A DNA stretch of 46,594 nt, from positions 1 to 46,594 of the forward strand of contig DYOH01000018.1 in the NCBI GenBank assembly GCA_020720625.1, given 5' to 3'. Of this stretch, positions 27,671-38,457 are shown one piece after another (within the stretch, counting starts at the first letter, position 1; every line of letters begins with the position of its first letter). The notes below the pieces were generated by a model that saw nothing but the letters and a program-made list of their open reading frames with translations, ran no database searches and was not told the DNA's origin. Made by a program: the position numbers and the translations under genes. The stretch comes from Acetofilamentum sp. GTDB lineage: Bacteria > Bacteroidota > Bacteroidia > Bacteroidales > DYOH01.

Positions 27671-29311
27671 CTAACTGTATTTCTCAGCAAACATTTGTCG
27701 GAGCAATTTTTTATCAATTTTGCCCACACTCGTTTTCGGAATATCATCTAAAACAATAAAACGATCAGGAATAGCCCATTTCTCAATTTTTCCGGATTCA
27801 ACATAAGTCATTAGTGTATTTTTGCAAGCATCAAATGCAGCCTGATCTCCGCCCCCTTGCTTGTGTACTACAAATGCTACCGGACGCTCTCCCCAGCGCT
27901 CATCTGGCACGCCAATAACAGCTACTTGTGCCACCGTATCACATTGGCTAATCATATTCTCAATTTCGAGCGACGAAACCCATTCCCCACCAGATTTAAT
28001 TACATCTTTTAGCCTGTCTGTTATACGGAAATATCCATCTTCGTCTCTATAGGCAATATCTCCGGTATGCAGCCATCCACCTTCCCAAAGTTCTTTGGAT
28101 TTTTCTTCCACTTTAAAATACCCTTTGGTTAACCATGGAGCCCTTGCAACAATTTCGCCCACATGTTTGTGGCCACGCGGAAGTTCCTCGCCTTTTTCGT
28201 TTACAACTTTTAGCTGTACCAAAGGAACCGGAAAACCTGTGCGCGTTACCACATCAATTTGTTCTTCTACCGGCAATTTTTCCATACCCGGCCGGTACAT
28301 AGAAATAGTAAGAATTGGCGCAGTTTCCGACATTCCGTAGCCTGTCATTACATTAATACCTCTTTCGAATGCCATAGCTGCTAATCCTTTAGAGAGGGCC
28401 GAGCCGCCAATAACTACTTTCCATTTAGAAAAATCGAGACTTGCTGTGGCCGGATTGCCAACAACCATTTGCAAAATAGTTGGCACACAATGCGAGAAAG
28501 TAACTTTGTGCATAAGCAAAAGTTTTACAATCATCTCATCGTATTTACCCGGATACACTTGTTTAACACCCATTACGGTAGCCACATAAGGTACACCCCA
28601 TGCATGTACATGAAACATTGGAGTTAGTGGCATATATACATCGTACTGATTAAATCCGGCAGGATGCGGTGCTGTACCAAAAATAGCCAATTCTGCCATG
28701 GTATGCAGCACCAATTGTCGGTGAGTAAAAAATACACCTTTGGGATTTCCGGTAGTCCCGGTAGTATAAAAGGTTGTGGCAACAGTGCGTTCGTCGAAAT
28801 CGGGGAATTCAAAACTATCGTTTTCATTGGCTAATAATTCTTCGTATTCGCCCGAATTTGTAAAAGATGGAGTATATTCATCTCCATCGGAGATGTAAAT
28901 AATATGCTTAACGGTTTCAAAACCCGACAACATTTTGCTCATCAGAGGCTCAAAATCTTTGTGAACGACCAGTATTTTATCCTCAGCATGATTAATGGTA
29001 TACAACATTTGTTCGGGCGATAAACGGATATTGATGGTATGCAAAATAGCCCCCATCATAGGAACGGCCCAATAATGCTCCAAATAACGATGACTGTCCC
29101 AATCCATTACAGCCACCATATCGCCTTTTTGTACTCCCAAGCGGGTTAAAAGGTTTGCCAACTTGTGCACTCTTTTGTACATATCGGCATAGGTGTAGCT
29201 AAATTTGTCGCGATACACGATTTTTTCTTCGGGTCGCCAATCTCTTACATTGGTAAACAATTGCTTAATCAACAATTGATAATCATAGGAAAAATTAGGA
29301 TAGTTACTCAT
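27671..29311 (-). CDS. Fatty-acid--CoA ligase (AMP-forming)
   Basis: Predicted 546 residues from the ATG at 29311. An upstream in-frame extension of 15 residues is unlikely. It activates fatty acids as acyl-AMP and then acyl-CoA. The ANL motifs are all there: TTGTTGNPKGVFFTHR (P-loop, ~residues 176-191), GYGMSETAP, WLHTGDIAYRDEDGY, RITDRLKDVIKSGGEW, and the C-terminal KTSVGKIDKK with the catalytic Lys. The overall pattern resembles the medium/long-chain AlkK-type enzymes. Single gene. Confidence 0.93.
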   Translation of the reverse strand: MSNYPNFSYDYQLLIKQLFTNVRDWRPEEKIVYRDKFSYTYADMYKRVHKLANLLTRLGVQKGDMVAVMDWDSHRYLEHYWAVPMMGAILHTINIRLSPEQMLYTINHAEDKILVVHKDFEPLMSKMLSGFETVKHIIYISDGDEYTPSFTNSGEYEELLANENDSFEFPDFDERTVATTFYTTGTTGNPKGVFFTHRQLVLHTMAELAIFGTAPHPAGFNQYDVYMPLTPMFHVHAWGVPYVATVMGVKQVYPGKYDEMIVKLLLMHKVTFSHCVPTILQMVVGNPATASLDFSKWKVVIGGSALSKGLAAMAFERGINVMTGYGMSETAPILTISMYRPGMEKLPVEEQIDVVTRTGFPVPLVQLKVVNEKGEELPRGHKHVGEIVARAPWLTKGYFKVEEKSKELWEGGWLHTGDIAYRDEDGYFRITDRLKDVIKSGGEWVSSLEIENMISQCDTVAQVAVIGVPDERWGERPVAFVVHKQGGGDQAAFDACKNTLMTYVESGKIEKWAIPDRFIVLDDIPKTSVGKIDKKLLRQMFAEKYS

Positions 29312-29419
29312 AGTATTATAGTTTTGGGGAAAATACAAAAAAATTGGGATATTCATATAAAAATATAAATAAATATTTTCTTTTTATTTTGGGTTATTTT
29401 CAACATTCATAAAATAGAT

Positions 29420-29427
29420 TATCTTTG
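29420..29427 (+). promoter_or_regulatory. -7 promoter box of metH
   Basis: TATCTTTG matches TAnnTTTG exactly, with TTTT (one mismatch to TTTG) ending 19 bp upstream. The start codon is 25 bp further on, so the 5' leader is too short for a cobalamin riboswitch. Confidence 0.5.
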
Positions 29428-29451
29428 TTGGTTGATGCAATACTTAAGAAT

Positions 29452-32400
29452 ATGAACCGACCGGAAATCAAAGAAATCCTAAAAAATAGAGTTTTATTGT
29501 TAGATGGTGCTATGGGCACCATGATACAGCGCTATAAACTTACAGAGGCAGATTACAGGGGCACACGATTTGCCGATTATCCAAGTGATTTAAAGGGAAA
29601 TAACGACCTTTTATGTTTAACACAACCACATATCATTGCCGAAATACACCAACAATATCTTGATGCAGGCGCCGATATTATCGAAACAAATACTTTTAAC
29701 GGTACAAGTATTTCTATGGCCGATTATCACATGGAACATCTTGTTTACGAAATAAACAAAGCAGGAGCAGAAATAGCAGCCAAACTAGTAAAACAATATT
29801 CAACACCCGAAAAACCCCGATATGTTGCTGGTTCTATGGGGCCAACCAATAAAACGGCTTCCTTATCGCCCGATGTTGCACGCCCCGGATACAGAAACGT
29901 TAGTTTTAAAGAGCTCAAAAGAGCCTATTATGAGCAAGCCAAAGGTTTAATGGATGGAGGTGCTGATATTTTTCTGGTAGAAACAGTATTCGATACACTT
30001 AATGCCAAAGCGGCTTTAATGGCCGTAAATGAGCTTCTCAAAGAGAAAAATAGGAAAATACCTGTTATGCTTAGTGGCACAATTACTGATAAAAGCGGTA
30101 GAATTTTAAGCGGCCAAACCCTGGAAGCATTTTTGCATTCTGTTTCGCATATCGATTTATTAAGTATCGGTTTAAATTGTGCTTTTGGTGCCCACGATTT
30201 GAAACCTTACGTGGAAGAACTCTCCGAAAAATCACCTTTTTATATCAGTGCCCATCCCAATGCCGGATTGCCTAACGAATTGGGCGAGTACGATGAAACG
30301 CCCGAAGAGATGGCTTTACAATTAAAAGAATATATCGACAATCAGTATGTAAATATTTTGGGTGGATGTTGCGGCACAACACCTGAGCATATTAAAGCTT
30401 TTGCCGGATTAACAAAGCATGCAAAAACCCATATTCCACCTAAGCATAAGCATATTACTTCATTAAGTGGATTGGAAGCGCTAAACATAACTCCGGATAA
30501 AAATTTTATCAACATTGGCGAAAGGACAAATGTAGCAGGTTCGAAAAAATTTGCCCGCCTTATCAGGGATGAAAACTACGAGGCTGCCATGGAAGTGGCC
30601 AGACAACAAGTTGAAAACGGAGCACAAATTCTGGATGTTTGCATGGACGATGCTATGCTTGATGCGCCTAAGGCGATGGTTCAGTTTCTGAATTATTTGA
30701 TGTCGGATCCTGATGTGGCCCGCATTCCCATTATGGTAGACTCATCTAAATGGGAAGTTATTGAACCTGCTTTACAATGTTTGCAAGGTAAGGCCATTGT
30801 AAATTCTATTAGCATGAAAGAAGGAGAAGATATTTTTCTCGAACATGCACAAAAAATTAAAGAATATGGTGCTGCCGTGGTGGTAATGGCATTTGATCAA
30901 GATGGACAAGCTGCCGATTTCGATGCTAAAATACGGGTTGCAAAAAAAGCTTATGATTTGTTGACACAAAAAATACAGTTTCCACCACAGGATATTATTT
31001 TTGATGTAAACATACTTACTATTGGAACCGGTATCGAAGAACATGCCAATTATGCCATGGATTTTATCAATGCCGTAAAATGGATCAAAGAAAATCTGCC
31101 TTATGCCAAAACCAGTGGTGGAATCAGCAATTTATCGTTCTCTTTTCGCGGAAATGATGTGATTCGGGAAGCCATGCACAGCGTATTCCTTTATCATGCC
31201 ATAAAAGCAGGACTCGATATGGGAATTGTGAATGCCGGTATGCTTCAGGTTTACACCGACATTGAATCTGAATTGCTCGGGCTATGTGAGGATTTAGTAC
31301 TCAATCGAAAAGCCGAGGCTACTGAGAAACTTTTGAATTACGCGGGCAAGCATCAGAGCGAAGCGAAACAAGAAGTAAAAACCATTGAATGGCGGACAAA
31401 ACCAGTAAAGGAAAGACTACAATATGCCTTAATTAAAGGTATTACCGATTATATTGAAGAAGATTTGATAGAAGCACGCCCCTTATTTGCGCAGTCGCTC
31501 GAAATTATCGAAGGACCACTAATGGACGGAATGAATGTTGTTGGAGATTTGTTTGGCGAAGGAAAAATGTTTTTGCCACAGGTGGTAAAGGCTGCTCGTG
31601 TAATGAAAAAGGCTGTTGCCTACCTACTTCCGTTTATCGAAGCAGAGCGCAAAACAGGTGATGTGGTGGCCGGAAAAGCGAGAATTCTGATGGCCACTGT
31701 AAAAGGTGATGTGCATGATATTGGGAAAAATATTGTTGGAGTGGTGCTTTCGTGCAATAATTACGAAGTAATAGATTTAGGTGTGATGGTTTCGGCCGAT
31801 AAGATTTTGGAAAAGGCCATCGAAAACAAAGTGGATATGATAGGTCTTAGTGGGCTTATTACACCATCGCTCGAGGAAATGGTGCATGTGTCCAAAGAAA
31901 TGGAAAAGCGACAATTTACCATGCCTTTGCTCATTGGTGGCGCCACAACCAGTAAATTGCATACTGCCGTAAAAATTGCTCCAAACTATAGCGGTACAGT
32001 AATACATGTTATTGATGCATCGCGAAGTGTTGGTGTGGTTAGTCAGCTACTCGACGAAAAAAATGCTCTTCATTACAAAAAACAGATATCTTCTGAATAT
32101 CAAATAATTAAAGAAAAGTATCAGCAACAGAAGCCTGTAAAGTTTTTGAGTTTGCAAGAAGCCCGTCAGAAAAGATTTAAAATTGATTGGCAAAGCGATA
32201 AAATACAAAAACCTTTAAAAACCGGATTTTTCCTTTTTAATGATTATTCCATTGAAAAACTGAGCGAATATATTGACTGGACATTTTTCTTTCATGCTTG
32301 GGATATTAACGGAAAATATCCGAAAATACTTGAACATCCGGAAAAAGGCGAGGAGGCCCGTAAATTATTAGAAGACGGAAAAAAAATGCTGCAACAGATT

Positions 32401-33126
32401 ATCGGGAAGAAAATGCTGCAAGCCAATGGAATTGCGGGCATTTTTCCGGCCAATACAATTGGCGACGATGTATTACTTTATTCGGACGAAAGCAGGAACG
32501 AAATTCAAACCAAATTTCATTTTTTACGTCAGCAGGAAGAAAAAGACAGCGAAAGCAGTTACGATTATTTCCTTAGTTTAGCCGATTTTGTGGCGCCCAT
32601 AGAAAGTGGCAAAATAGATTATATGGGTGGTTTTGCCGTTACAGCCGGAATCGGTATCGAAAAATGGATAAAACATTTCGAAGAGCAGCATGATGATTAC
32701 AACGCTATAATGCTAAAGATTATGGCCGACCGTTTGGCCGAAGCCATGGCCGAAGTAGTGCATCTGCATGTGAGAAAAGAGATTTGGGCTTATGCACCCG
32801 ACGAAAATTTATCGCTCGATGACATTTTACGTGTAAAATATATTGGTATTCGTCCGGCCATTGGTTATCCTGCATGCCCCGATCATCAGGAGAAAAAAAT
32901 ACTTTTTGATTGGTTGCAAGCAGAACAAAAATCGGGTATTGCACTAACAGAGAGTTATATGATGTATCCGGGAGCTTCGGTTAGCGGCTGGATATTTGCG
33001 CATCCGGAATCGAGGTATTTTGATGTAGGAAAGGTAAATCAGGAGCAATTGACTGATTATGCAACAAGAAAAGATGTGGATGAAGAAATACTAAAAAAAC
33101 TTTTGAACCGAAATTTTACAGAGTAA
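29452..33126 (+). CDS. metH: Cobalamin-dependent methionine synthase, full length
   Basis: Predicted 1224 residues from the ATG at 29452. An in-frame TTG at 29425 lies inside the promoter box and is rejected. Modules in order: homocysteine/zinc domain (1-~325; [21 protein letters not shown], zinc Cys pair in GGCCGT), pterin-binding domain (~345-615; [16 protein letters not shown]), cap and B12 domain (~640-890; DVHDIGKN with cobalt ligand His755, then LGVMVSADK and [10 protein letters not shown]), and SAM-reactivation domain (~900-1215; [12 protein letters not shown]). All modules are present, so it should transfer methyl from methyl-THF to homocysteine and be self-reactivating with a flavodoxin partner. 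Monocistronic. Confidence 0.97.
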   Translation: MNRPEIKEILKNRVLLLDGAMGTMIQRYKLTEADYRGTRFADYPSDLKGNNDLLCLTQPHIIAEIHQQYLDAGADIIETNTFNGTSISMADYHMEHLVYEINKAGAEIAAKLVKQYSTPEKPRYVAGSMGPTNKTASLSPDVARPGYRNVSFKELKRAYYEQAKGLMDGGADIFLVETVFDTLNAKAALMAVNELLKEKNRKIPVMLSGTITDKSGRILSGQTLEAFLHSVSHIDLLSIGLNCAFGAHDLKPYVEELSEKSPFYISAHPNAGLPNELGEYDETPEEMALQLKEYIDNQYVNILGGCCGTTPEHIKAFAGLTKHAKTHIPPKHKHITSLSGLEALNITPDKNFINIGERTNVAGSKKFARLIRDENYEAAMEVARQQVENGAQILDVCMDDAMLDAPKAMVQFLNYLMSDPDVARIPIMVDSSKWEVIEPALQCLQGKAIVNSISMKEGEDIFLEHAQKIKEYGAAVVVMAFDQDGQAADFDAKIRVAKKAYDLLTQKIQFPPQDIIFDVNILTIGTGIEEHANYAMDFINAVKWIKENLPYAKTSGGISNLSFSFRGNDVIREAMHSVFLYHAIKAGLDMGIVNAGMLQVYTDIESELLGLCEDLVLNRKAEATEKLLNYAGKHQSEAKQEVKTIEWRTKPVKERLQYALIKGITDYIEEDLIEARPLFAQSLEIIEGPLMDGMNVVGDLFGEGKMFLPQVVKAARVMKKAVAYLLPFIEAERKTGDVVAGKARILMATVKGDVHDIGKNIVGVVLSCNNYEVIDLGVMVSADKILEKAIENKVDMIGLSGLITPSLEEMVHVSKEMEKRQFTMPLLIGGATTSKLHTAVKIAPNYSGTVIHVIDASRSVGVVSQLLDEKNALHYKKQISSEYQIIKEKYQQQKPVKFLSLQEARQKRFKIDWQSDKIQKPLKTGFFLFNDYSIEKLSEYIDWTFFFHAWDINGKYPKILEHPEKGEEARKLLEDGKKMLQQIIGKKMLQANGIAGIFPANTIGDDVLLYSDESRNEIQTKFHFLRQQEEKDSESSYDYFLSLADFVAPIESGKIDYMGGFAVTAGIGIEKWIKHFEEQHDDYNAIMLKIMADRLAEAMAEVVHLHVRKEIWAYAPDENLSLDDILRVKYIGIRPAIGYPACPDHQEKKILFDWLQAEQKSGIALTESYMMYPGASVSGWIFAHPESRYFDVGKVNQEQLTDYATRKDVDEEILKKLLNRNFTE

Positions 33127-33143
33127 AAGATGTTGAAAGCTTG

Positions 33144-33184
33144 AATTAGTAAATAACAAATGATTAATATGTTATTTACTAATT
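33144..33184. terminator. 15-bp perfect hairpin between convergent genes
   Basis: AATTAGTAAATAACA (33144-33158) pairs perfectly with TGTTATTTACTAATT (33170-33184), with partly complementary flanks (GCTT/AAAGC). AT-only base pairing, but long. It separates metH from the leftward secreted-protein gene. Confidence 0.7.
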
Positions 33185-33220
33185 TAAAGCATTCTTTTTT
33201 ATGGTGTTAAGCTGTTAGGC

Positions 33221-33658
33221 TTAGTTTAGCAATTGCTCCCAGGTAATTGTTTCTGTTTCGGAGCCTTCTGCTGTGGTAATTTGTATTTGAACACCCGATT
33301 TTGCAAAAATAAGGTTAAGAATCATATTGGGGTCGCCAATAAGGCCTTCTAAAGTTTCAATCACCGGAAGACCAGCTTCAATAGAAAAAGCACCTATGAG
33401 GGTCATGGATGTAATAGATGTTACCAATGAAACAAAATTATCTCTACTGATAATTGCCATTGGTGCATTACCTGTAATTTGTACCTGTAATGAGACCGAT
33501 TGATCGGCAAGCGTTACTAAATAGGCTTCGTCGCTTGTATAATTTGCTCCGGCAATGGTTACAACATCGGATTTAAGTAATCGGTTGTAATCTTTTTGAG
33601 CATAGAGAGAAGAAAGAGAGAACAAGAAATAGGCTAAGAACAACAATTTAAATTTCAT
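33221..33658 (-). CDS. Small secreted protein of unknown function
   Basis: Predicted 145 residues with a clean signal peptide (MKFKLLFLAYFLFSLSSLYA, cleavage before QKD). The mature part (~125 residues) is hydrophobic-polar with no cysteine pairs and no recognised motif. No lipobox. The gene is downstream of the XRE regulator by 31 bp, so they may share a transcript. Confidence 0.65.
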   Translation of the reverse strand: MKFKLLFLAYFLFSLSSLYAQKDYNRLLKSDVVTIAGANYTSDEAYLVTLADQSVSLQVQITGNAPMAIISRDNFVSLVTSITSMTLIGAFSIEAGLPVIETLEGLIGDPNMILNLIFAKSGVQIQITTAEGSETETITWEQLLN

Positions 33659-33689
33659 AAAAAATATGATAAAAGAAAGTCCTACTCTA

Positions 33690-34019
33690 TTAAATCGGAT
33701 TTTCGGAATCCTCCGCCTTGTGATTATTTAATTTTTGATTTATTTCGGCAACTTCCAAGTATATTTTTTTCAAAAACTCAAGAATTTCTTCGTTTTTATC
33801 ACCGTTAAGGGTTTGATTATTATCTATATCTTTAAAGAAATCAGAAAAACTAACGCCAAAAATCTCTAAAACATTTTTCAAACGTTCTAAAGTTAGTTTA
33901 GATTCGCCACGCTCAATGCGTCCGTAATTAACAGCGTCTATACCAAGCTTTTCGGCTACATATTCCTGGGTATAGCCCTTAATTGTCCTCAAATGTCTTA
34001 ATTTTTCTCTAATTTCCAT
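33690..34019 (-). CDS. XRE-family helix-turn-helix regulator
   Basis: Predicted 109 residues from the ATG at 34019. A TTG five codons upstream coincides with a -7-like box, so it is less likely. Residues ~5-58 form the Cro/C1-type HTH (LRTIKGYTQEYVAEKLGI; YGRIERGESKLTLERL), ending with LEIFGVSFSDFF. The C-terminal ~45 residues are helical and charged, perhaps for dimerisation. Target unknown. It may control itself and the adjacent secreted-protein gene. Confidence 0.85.
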   Translation of the reverse strand: MEIREKLRHLRTIKGYTQEYVAEKLGIDAVNYGRIERGESKLTLERLKNVLEIFGVSFSDFFKDIDNNQTLNGDKNEEILEFLKKIYLEVAEINQKLNNHKAEDSENPI

Positions 34020-34347
34020 AACTATTCTATGCAAACTTAAATGTTACAACTGTTAAAACCATTGCGAATTTTATAATAAATTGTGCGTTAAATGAACAAA
34101 TTTTTTCTAATATTGAAATTAGCTTTACTAATTGCAGAAAATGTGCCAAACGCAAATAATTGTAAATTAGTTTTATAAATCAAATTGTACTTGTCAAAAA
34201 ATTATTATAAAAGTCAATAATTGAATTCTTGTAAATCATCTGCAAGAATTGAATTAATTCAGTAAAGAAGTACTTCGGAAAAAATATAGGTAAGATAATG
34301 AAAATGGCTTCAAAGTATTGCCAGAGAATGCCCCCCCCAACAAATAA
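34020..34347. other. Intergenic region upstream of the XRE gene
   Basis: About 330 bp, AT-rich. On the minus strand TAAGTTTG (34039-34032) is a perfect -7 box only 13 bp before the XRE start, implying a near-leaderless transcript, but no -33 partner is clear. An 8-bp inverted repeat AATTCTTG/CAAGAATT lies at 34224-34250. A run of eight C precedes the next terminator. No gene is seen. Confidence 0.4.
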
Positions 34348-34369
34348 GGTTGCAGATTATTCTGCAACC
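34348..34369 (-). terminator. Terminator of the OmpA/TSP3 gene
   Basis: GGTTGCAGA (34348-34356) and TCTGCAACC (34361-34369) form a 9-bp perfect stem with a TTAT loop, 27 bp beyond the stop codon of the leftward gene. The T-tract on the minus strand is short (TTATTTG). Confidence 0.75.
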
Positions 34370-34395
34370 CCTTATAAACTGTATTATAGAAGAAC

Positions 34396-35850
34396 TTATT
34401 CGAATATTACTTTAAATTCAACCCTTCGGTTTTTAGCTCTTCCGGTAGCAGTAGTATTTTCTGCCACAGGTACGGTAGAACCAAATCCTTCGGCAGTAAG
34501 TCGCTCTGCTTCTATACCTTTAGAAACTAAATAGGCTTTAACCGCTTCCGCACGTTTTTTTGATAATTCTAAATTTTTGGCAGCATCACCTTGACTGTCG
34601 GTATGTCCATGAATTTGTAATTTATAGGTAGGTTCGTCTTTCATAATTTTCACAACTTCGTTTAAAATGCCGTAAGAAGATGTGGTAATAATATCTTTAC
34701 CAGCCTGGAATTGAATACCAGCCAAAGCTCTTTCGAAAACTTTTTTGGTTTCTTGCTTAATTTCCGGGCAACCATTATTAGCGGCAATACCTGCTACTTT
34801 AGGACATTTATCCTGAGGATCGGCGATTCCGTCGCCATCTGTATCGGCACAACCATTAAATTCGGTAGTTCCGGCCACAGTGGGGCAAGCATCTTCTTTG
34901 TCCATAATACCATCACCGTCGGCATCGGGGCAGCCATTGTGCAGTTCGGTACCTTTTTCGTTGGGGCAAGCATCGTTTTTGTCCACTATACCATCGCCAT
35001 CGGCATCTGGGCATCCTTGGTTTGCAGCAGTACCTTTTTCGTTGGGGCACATATCATTTTTATCCATAATACCATCACCGTCTGCATCGGGGCAACCATC
35101 TGCAGACATAACGCCAACCTCGTTGGGGCAATTATCAAGGTAATCGGCAATACCATCTTTGTCGGAATCTATTGGGCAGCCAGAAACATCTACTTTAACA
35201 TCTACAGGAGTGCTTCCGCAAGCATCGTTGTTATCGGAAACGCCATCGCCATCTGCATCGGGCATTTTTCCTATATTAAAAGTAAGTCCAAGTGTGTGCA
35301 TCCAGTATCCATCTCCACTTTGATGCGCTTCGCCATCTGCTTTTCCGGAAATTGAGTAGTTTAAAGTTTCTAACCATTGTAAACTAATGGTTTCGTTAAT
35401 TTTGTAATGTAAACCGGCACCAACAACTGGTACAGCAAATTCTATTGAAGCAGTTTTTACTGTGTATTTTTCAGCAAAATGATTAAAACCTAAACCGGCC
35501 ATAACAAAAGGTGAAATTTTTTCGGTTTTTGGAATAAAATTGTAGCGTCCGGTAATATCAAAATGGGTAAATCTTGTTCTAAAATTAACATTTTCGGAAG
35601 CAACAAAACCCGCTTCACCAACATTTAAACCCAAAGTTAAATCCCATTTAGGAGAAAGGTAGTTCGACACAGAAAAACCGCCAAAATTGTACATGGCTTG
35701 ACTAAAATCAAAAAATCCATTACCTAAATCACCATTATAACTAATGATTCCGGTATGTAAGCCGATGCTCCATTTTTTATCGACAGTTTGACCGAAAGTT
35801 AAGCCGGCAGCAACCAGCATAATCAACATAAGCGTACTAAGTTTCTTCAT
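34396..35850 (-). CDS. OmpA-family outer-membrane protein with thrombospondin type 3 repeats
   Basis: Predicted 484 residues from the ATG at 35850 (signal peptide MKKLSTLMLIMLVAAGLTFG; a 20-residue in-frame extension is rejected). Residues ~25-195 resemble an eight-stranded outer-membrane barrel. Residues ~200-365 are about six TSP3-like calcium-binding repeats built on DADGDGIxDxxDxCP, several nearly identical at the DNA level. Residues ~375-484 are the OmpA peptidoglycan-binding domain (IHGHTDSQGD; GFGSTVPVAEN; NRRVEFKV). Typical abundant Bacteroidota surface protein linking outer membrane and cell wall. Near-identical repeats make expansion or contraction likely between strains. Confidence 0.93.
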   Translation of the reverse strand: MKKLSTLMLIMLVAAGLTFGQTVDKKWSIGLHTGIISYNGDLGNGFFDFSQAMYNFGGFSVSNYLSPKWDLTLGLNVGEAGFVASENVNFRTRFTHFDITGRYNFIPKTEKISPFVMAGLGFNHFAEKYTVKTASIEFAVPVVGAGLHYKINETISLQWLETLNYSISGKADGEAHQSGDGYWMHTLGLTFNIGKMPDADGDGVSDNNDACGSTPVDVKVDVSGCPIDSDKDGIADYLDNCPNEVGVMSADGCPDADGDGIMDKNDMCPNEKGTAANQGCPDADGDGIVDKNDACPNEKGTELHNGCPDADGDGIMDKEDACPTVAGTTEFNGCADTDGDGIADPQDKCPKVAGIAANNGCPEIKQETKKVFERALAGIQFQAGKDIITTSSYGILNEVVKIMKDEPTYKLQIHGHTDSQGDAAKNLELSKKRAEAVKAYLVSKGIEAERLTAEGFGSTVPVAENTTATGRAKNRRVEFKVIFE

Positions 35851-35898
35851 ATTTAATTTTTTAGTTAATAAATAATAAGGAATATTAAGTTTCGTTTG

Positions 35899-35906
35899 CA
35901 AAATTA
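35899..35906 (-). promoter_or_regulatory. -7 promoter box of the OmpA/TSP3 gene
   Basis: On the minus strand this is TAATTTTG, an exact TAnnTTTG match, 49 bp before the start codon. The -33 region reads TTATGG, a partial match. Confidence 0.4.
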
Positions 35907-36278
35907 GCAAATTATTCTAAAACCATAATTATTACTTATAAACAATTAATGTAATTAACTATCTGTTAACGTAAATAAATCGGTAAATTGTTTTCGAAAT
36001 TCTTAGAACTCAATTAACTGGTATTAGCAATACTTTATTGAAATCGATTGCATAATATGAAATTGTATGCTTTCGTATTAAGCGTATACTATTTAATGGT
36101 TTATCGGGTTTGGGGATTGCGGGTTACTATCATCCGTTACACGTAACTTGATGCGGGGCAGAATGCTTGAATAACAACTTCATCCCCTATGTTTTATACC
36201 GCATGTTATGCACCGGCGGTTTTTATTTGTGTCTGTATAACCATCAATTTCATTATCAATAAACATCTTATTGCAGTT
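35907..36278. other. Intergenic region with GC-richer inverted-repeat fragments
   Basis: About 370 bp without a gene. 35907-36100 is plain AT-rich. 36105-36230 is richer in G and C and holds small palindromes: GTTAC-AC-GTAAC near 36136, GCAT-GTT-ATGC near 36202, and ACCGC...GCGGT followed by TTTTTA near 36199-36225. The last could act as a weak terminator on the plus strand. These may be remnants of a mobile or non-coding element. I cannot identify one. Confidence 0.35.
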
Positions 36279-38432
36279 TTATATTGCAAACCTCCAAATT
36301 AATTTTCCGATAATAGTCGTTCGTTCCAATTTGATTGTGTTTTCTGTATTAAACTCCTGATTTATTATAAAGTAGAAAAAACTACCAATTTTAGGAATCC
36401 AGTTAATACGGTAATTGAGCAAGATATTTTCATCTTCATTATTCCATTGAGCGAATAAACCTGTTTGTAGTTTAGGATTGAAAGCATAATCAACACGTCC
36501 GCCAATTTCATCGGTTGTAAAGGATTTCTCAGGTAAACTTATGTAGTTTCGCTGCCAATCCAGACTTAAATTAAGATGTTTGTTGAAATTGAAAAAAGCA
36601 GCGAGTGAAAATTCCTGCCTGTGTCCGGTATAGAATTCACCAATATTAACAGACGTTTGTGCAGATATTTTTCGTCCTCTGAAAGTGCTTGCCTGAATTT
36701 CAAAACGGTTATCCCAGTATTCGCCTGCCGGAATATAAATACTGTCAATCAGTTCAAAATCTTCAGTAGGTTCATCGAATATATGTTGTATGTTAAACTC
36801 CATAAATTCACCGCTTTTTGATACGAAGCCGAACGGACGCCATTCATAAAAAACTGATTCTGTTTTTTTAGTTTCTTCATTGATATAATAGTTAATATCA
36901 ATTGGTTTGAATATTAAATTCCTGAAAAATGGAAGGCTTTTAAATCGAGGATTGAATTGAAGTTCGGTATAAAGCATTTGATAGTTGTTTCGATTGGTAA
37001 AACCCATTTCGGGATTAAAACCTTTCTCGACCGTTGTGAACCCACAATCATATTCAATTACATCATTTGGGTAACTTAGGAAAACATTATAGGAAAGGTT
37101 GTCTTTGTTTAAATTGTCATTATTGGCAAAAACTTTGGTTTCAGACAAAGCAAATTCTCCGCCTATAATCAGGTTTTTATTTCCAAAAATTTCAGATGTG
37201 GAATACGTGAAGTCCGCACCATAAACACGGTTATATCCTTTGTCGGAATATTTTTGCGTGCTTATTAAACCAATACTTGATTGTTTAAAAATATCTTGTT
37301 TAACACGGATTATTGAATAGTTGGTTGTTGGAATAGTATCTTCTGCATAGGTCTGTAAAGACATTACACCTATATTGGTACGGTTTAATTTGCCAAATAG
37401 CCTTGCTCCACCGATTATTGGAATTACACTGTTTTGCTCTATTCCAATTTTTCGGCTATAAAAAAGCCTTACGCTTCCAATGTTTAAATCGTAATAATTT
37501 TTTCCTTCCAGAAAGAATTGTCTTTTTTCAGGGTAGTAAAGTGAAAACCTCGACAGATTTATTTGTTTCCTGTCCGATTCTACTTGGGCAAAATCGGTGT
37601 TGGCGGTAAAGTTTAATTTGAATGTCGGTGTAATGTCAAAATTAACTTCGCCACCAATTTTAGCAGCATTAGTAGGTTTATCGTTGCTTAGTTGTGTGCC
37701 TGCAAGTAGGTATGGCTTAATTTCTATTTTTGTCCCTTGGCTAATATTATGAAGTCCTGAAATTTTTCCCCCTTGTGATATTTTTTCAATATCGTACAAT
37801 CTTGACCAGCCTTGCCACATTAACTGTTCTTTTTTTCGGCGGATATTCCTTTCAAAATTTATTCCCCAAACCTGTGAACTGTCATTAGTAAATTTCAATG
37901 TAGAAAAAGGGATAACTATTTCTACAAACCACCCCTGTTCATTTTTGAGCACGGCTACATCCCACACGCCATTCCAATCTTTATTAAAATCTTTGCCCTC
38001 ATCACCAACCCAAACATCAGCCAATGCTCCATTTGGATTTGTTACAAATAAGTAACCGTTGCGATTGTCGTTGAAGGGGCTAATCATAATTTCTATATTA
38101 TCATCGCTTCCCCAACTAAAATCACGGCTCATTTGTTGTGCCGAAATTTTATCTGGTTCACTGTCGAAGCACCAAATGCCGATATACATTTGGTTGGTAT
38201 TATAAACGACTGAAATCCGTGTTTTTTCGGTTGTTGGCATTCCTTCGCTTTGTTCTCTTTGTGTAAAATTTTCAATGGCAATGGCATCCAACCAGCAAGG
38301 TTCGTTCAAATGTCCGTCGAGTTTAATTTCTCCGGCAAAGGGCATTGCTCTAAGTGTATCAGGCTGCGAATGCTGTCCAAACAGATTGTTGCTCAATACC
38401 AATATTAAAATACATATAATTAGTTGTCTCAT
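36279..38432 (-). CDS. DUF5916 outer-membrane protein with CBM9-like N-terminal domain
   Basis: Predicted 717 residues from the ATG at 38432, which gives a signal peptide ending LFGQ. An in-frame extension to 38498 would hide it. Residues ~30-215 form a CBM9-like beta-sandwich (GEIKLDGHLNEPCWLDA; YIGIWCFDSEPDKI; WDVAVLKNEQGWFVEIVIPF). The remaining ~500 residues show alternating aromatic strands typical of the DUF5916 beta-barrel, ending in aromatic RFAI. Proposed to sit in the outer membrane; ligand unknown. It is the last core-looking gene before the accessory region. Confidence 0.85.
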   Translation of the reverse strand: MRQLIICILILVLSNNLFGQHSQPDTLRAMPFAGEIKLDGHLNEPCWLDAIAIENFTQREQSEGMPTTEKTRISVVYNTNQMYIGIWCFDSEPDKISAQQMSRDFSWGSDDNIEIMISPFNDNRNGYLFVTNPNGALADVWVGDEGKDFNKDWNGVWDVAVLKNEQGWFVEIVIPFSTLKFTNDSSQVWGINFERNIRRKKEQLMWQGWSRLYDIEKISQGGKISGLHNISQGTKIEIKPYLLAGTQLSNDKPTNAAKIGGEVNFDITPTFKLNFTANTDFAQVESDRKQINLSRFSLYYPEKRQFFLEGKNYYDLNIGSVRLFYSRKIGIEQNSVIPIIGGARLFGKLNRTNIGVMSLQTYAEDTIPTTNYSIIRVKQDIFKQSSIGLISTQKYSDKGYNRVYGADFTYSTSEIFGNKNLIIGGEFALSETKVFANNDNLNKDNLSYNVFLSYPNDVIEYDCGFTTVEKGFNPEMGFTNRNNYQMLYTELQFNPRFKSLPFFRNLIFKPIDINYYINEETKKTESVFYEWRPFGFVSKSGEFMEFNIQHIFDEPTEDFELIDSIYIPAGEYWDNRFEIQASTFRGRKISAQTSVNIGEFYTGHRQEFSLAAFFNFNKHLNLSLDWQRNYISLPEKSFTTDEIGGRVDYAFNPKLQTGLFAQWNNEDENILLNYRINWIPKIGSFFYFIINQEFNTENTIKLERTTIIGKLIWRFAI

Positions 38433-38457
38433 AATGCAATAAAGTTTCTTTTCATTT

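Noticed and set aside
29312-29451. Cobalamin riboswitch upstream of metH
   Set aside because: The -7 box is only 25 bp from the start codon, and I see no conserved B12-box sequence.
34711-35355. 214-codon plus-strand frame opposite the OmpA/TSP3 gene
   Set aside because: It is antisense to the DADGDG repeats, and its length comes from the repeat composition. The minus-strand product has a full domain set.
36105-36230. Integron attC site
   Set aside because: Small palindromes and a GTTATGC motif are present, but the paired R'/R'' core sites do not fit the consensus and there is no integrase.
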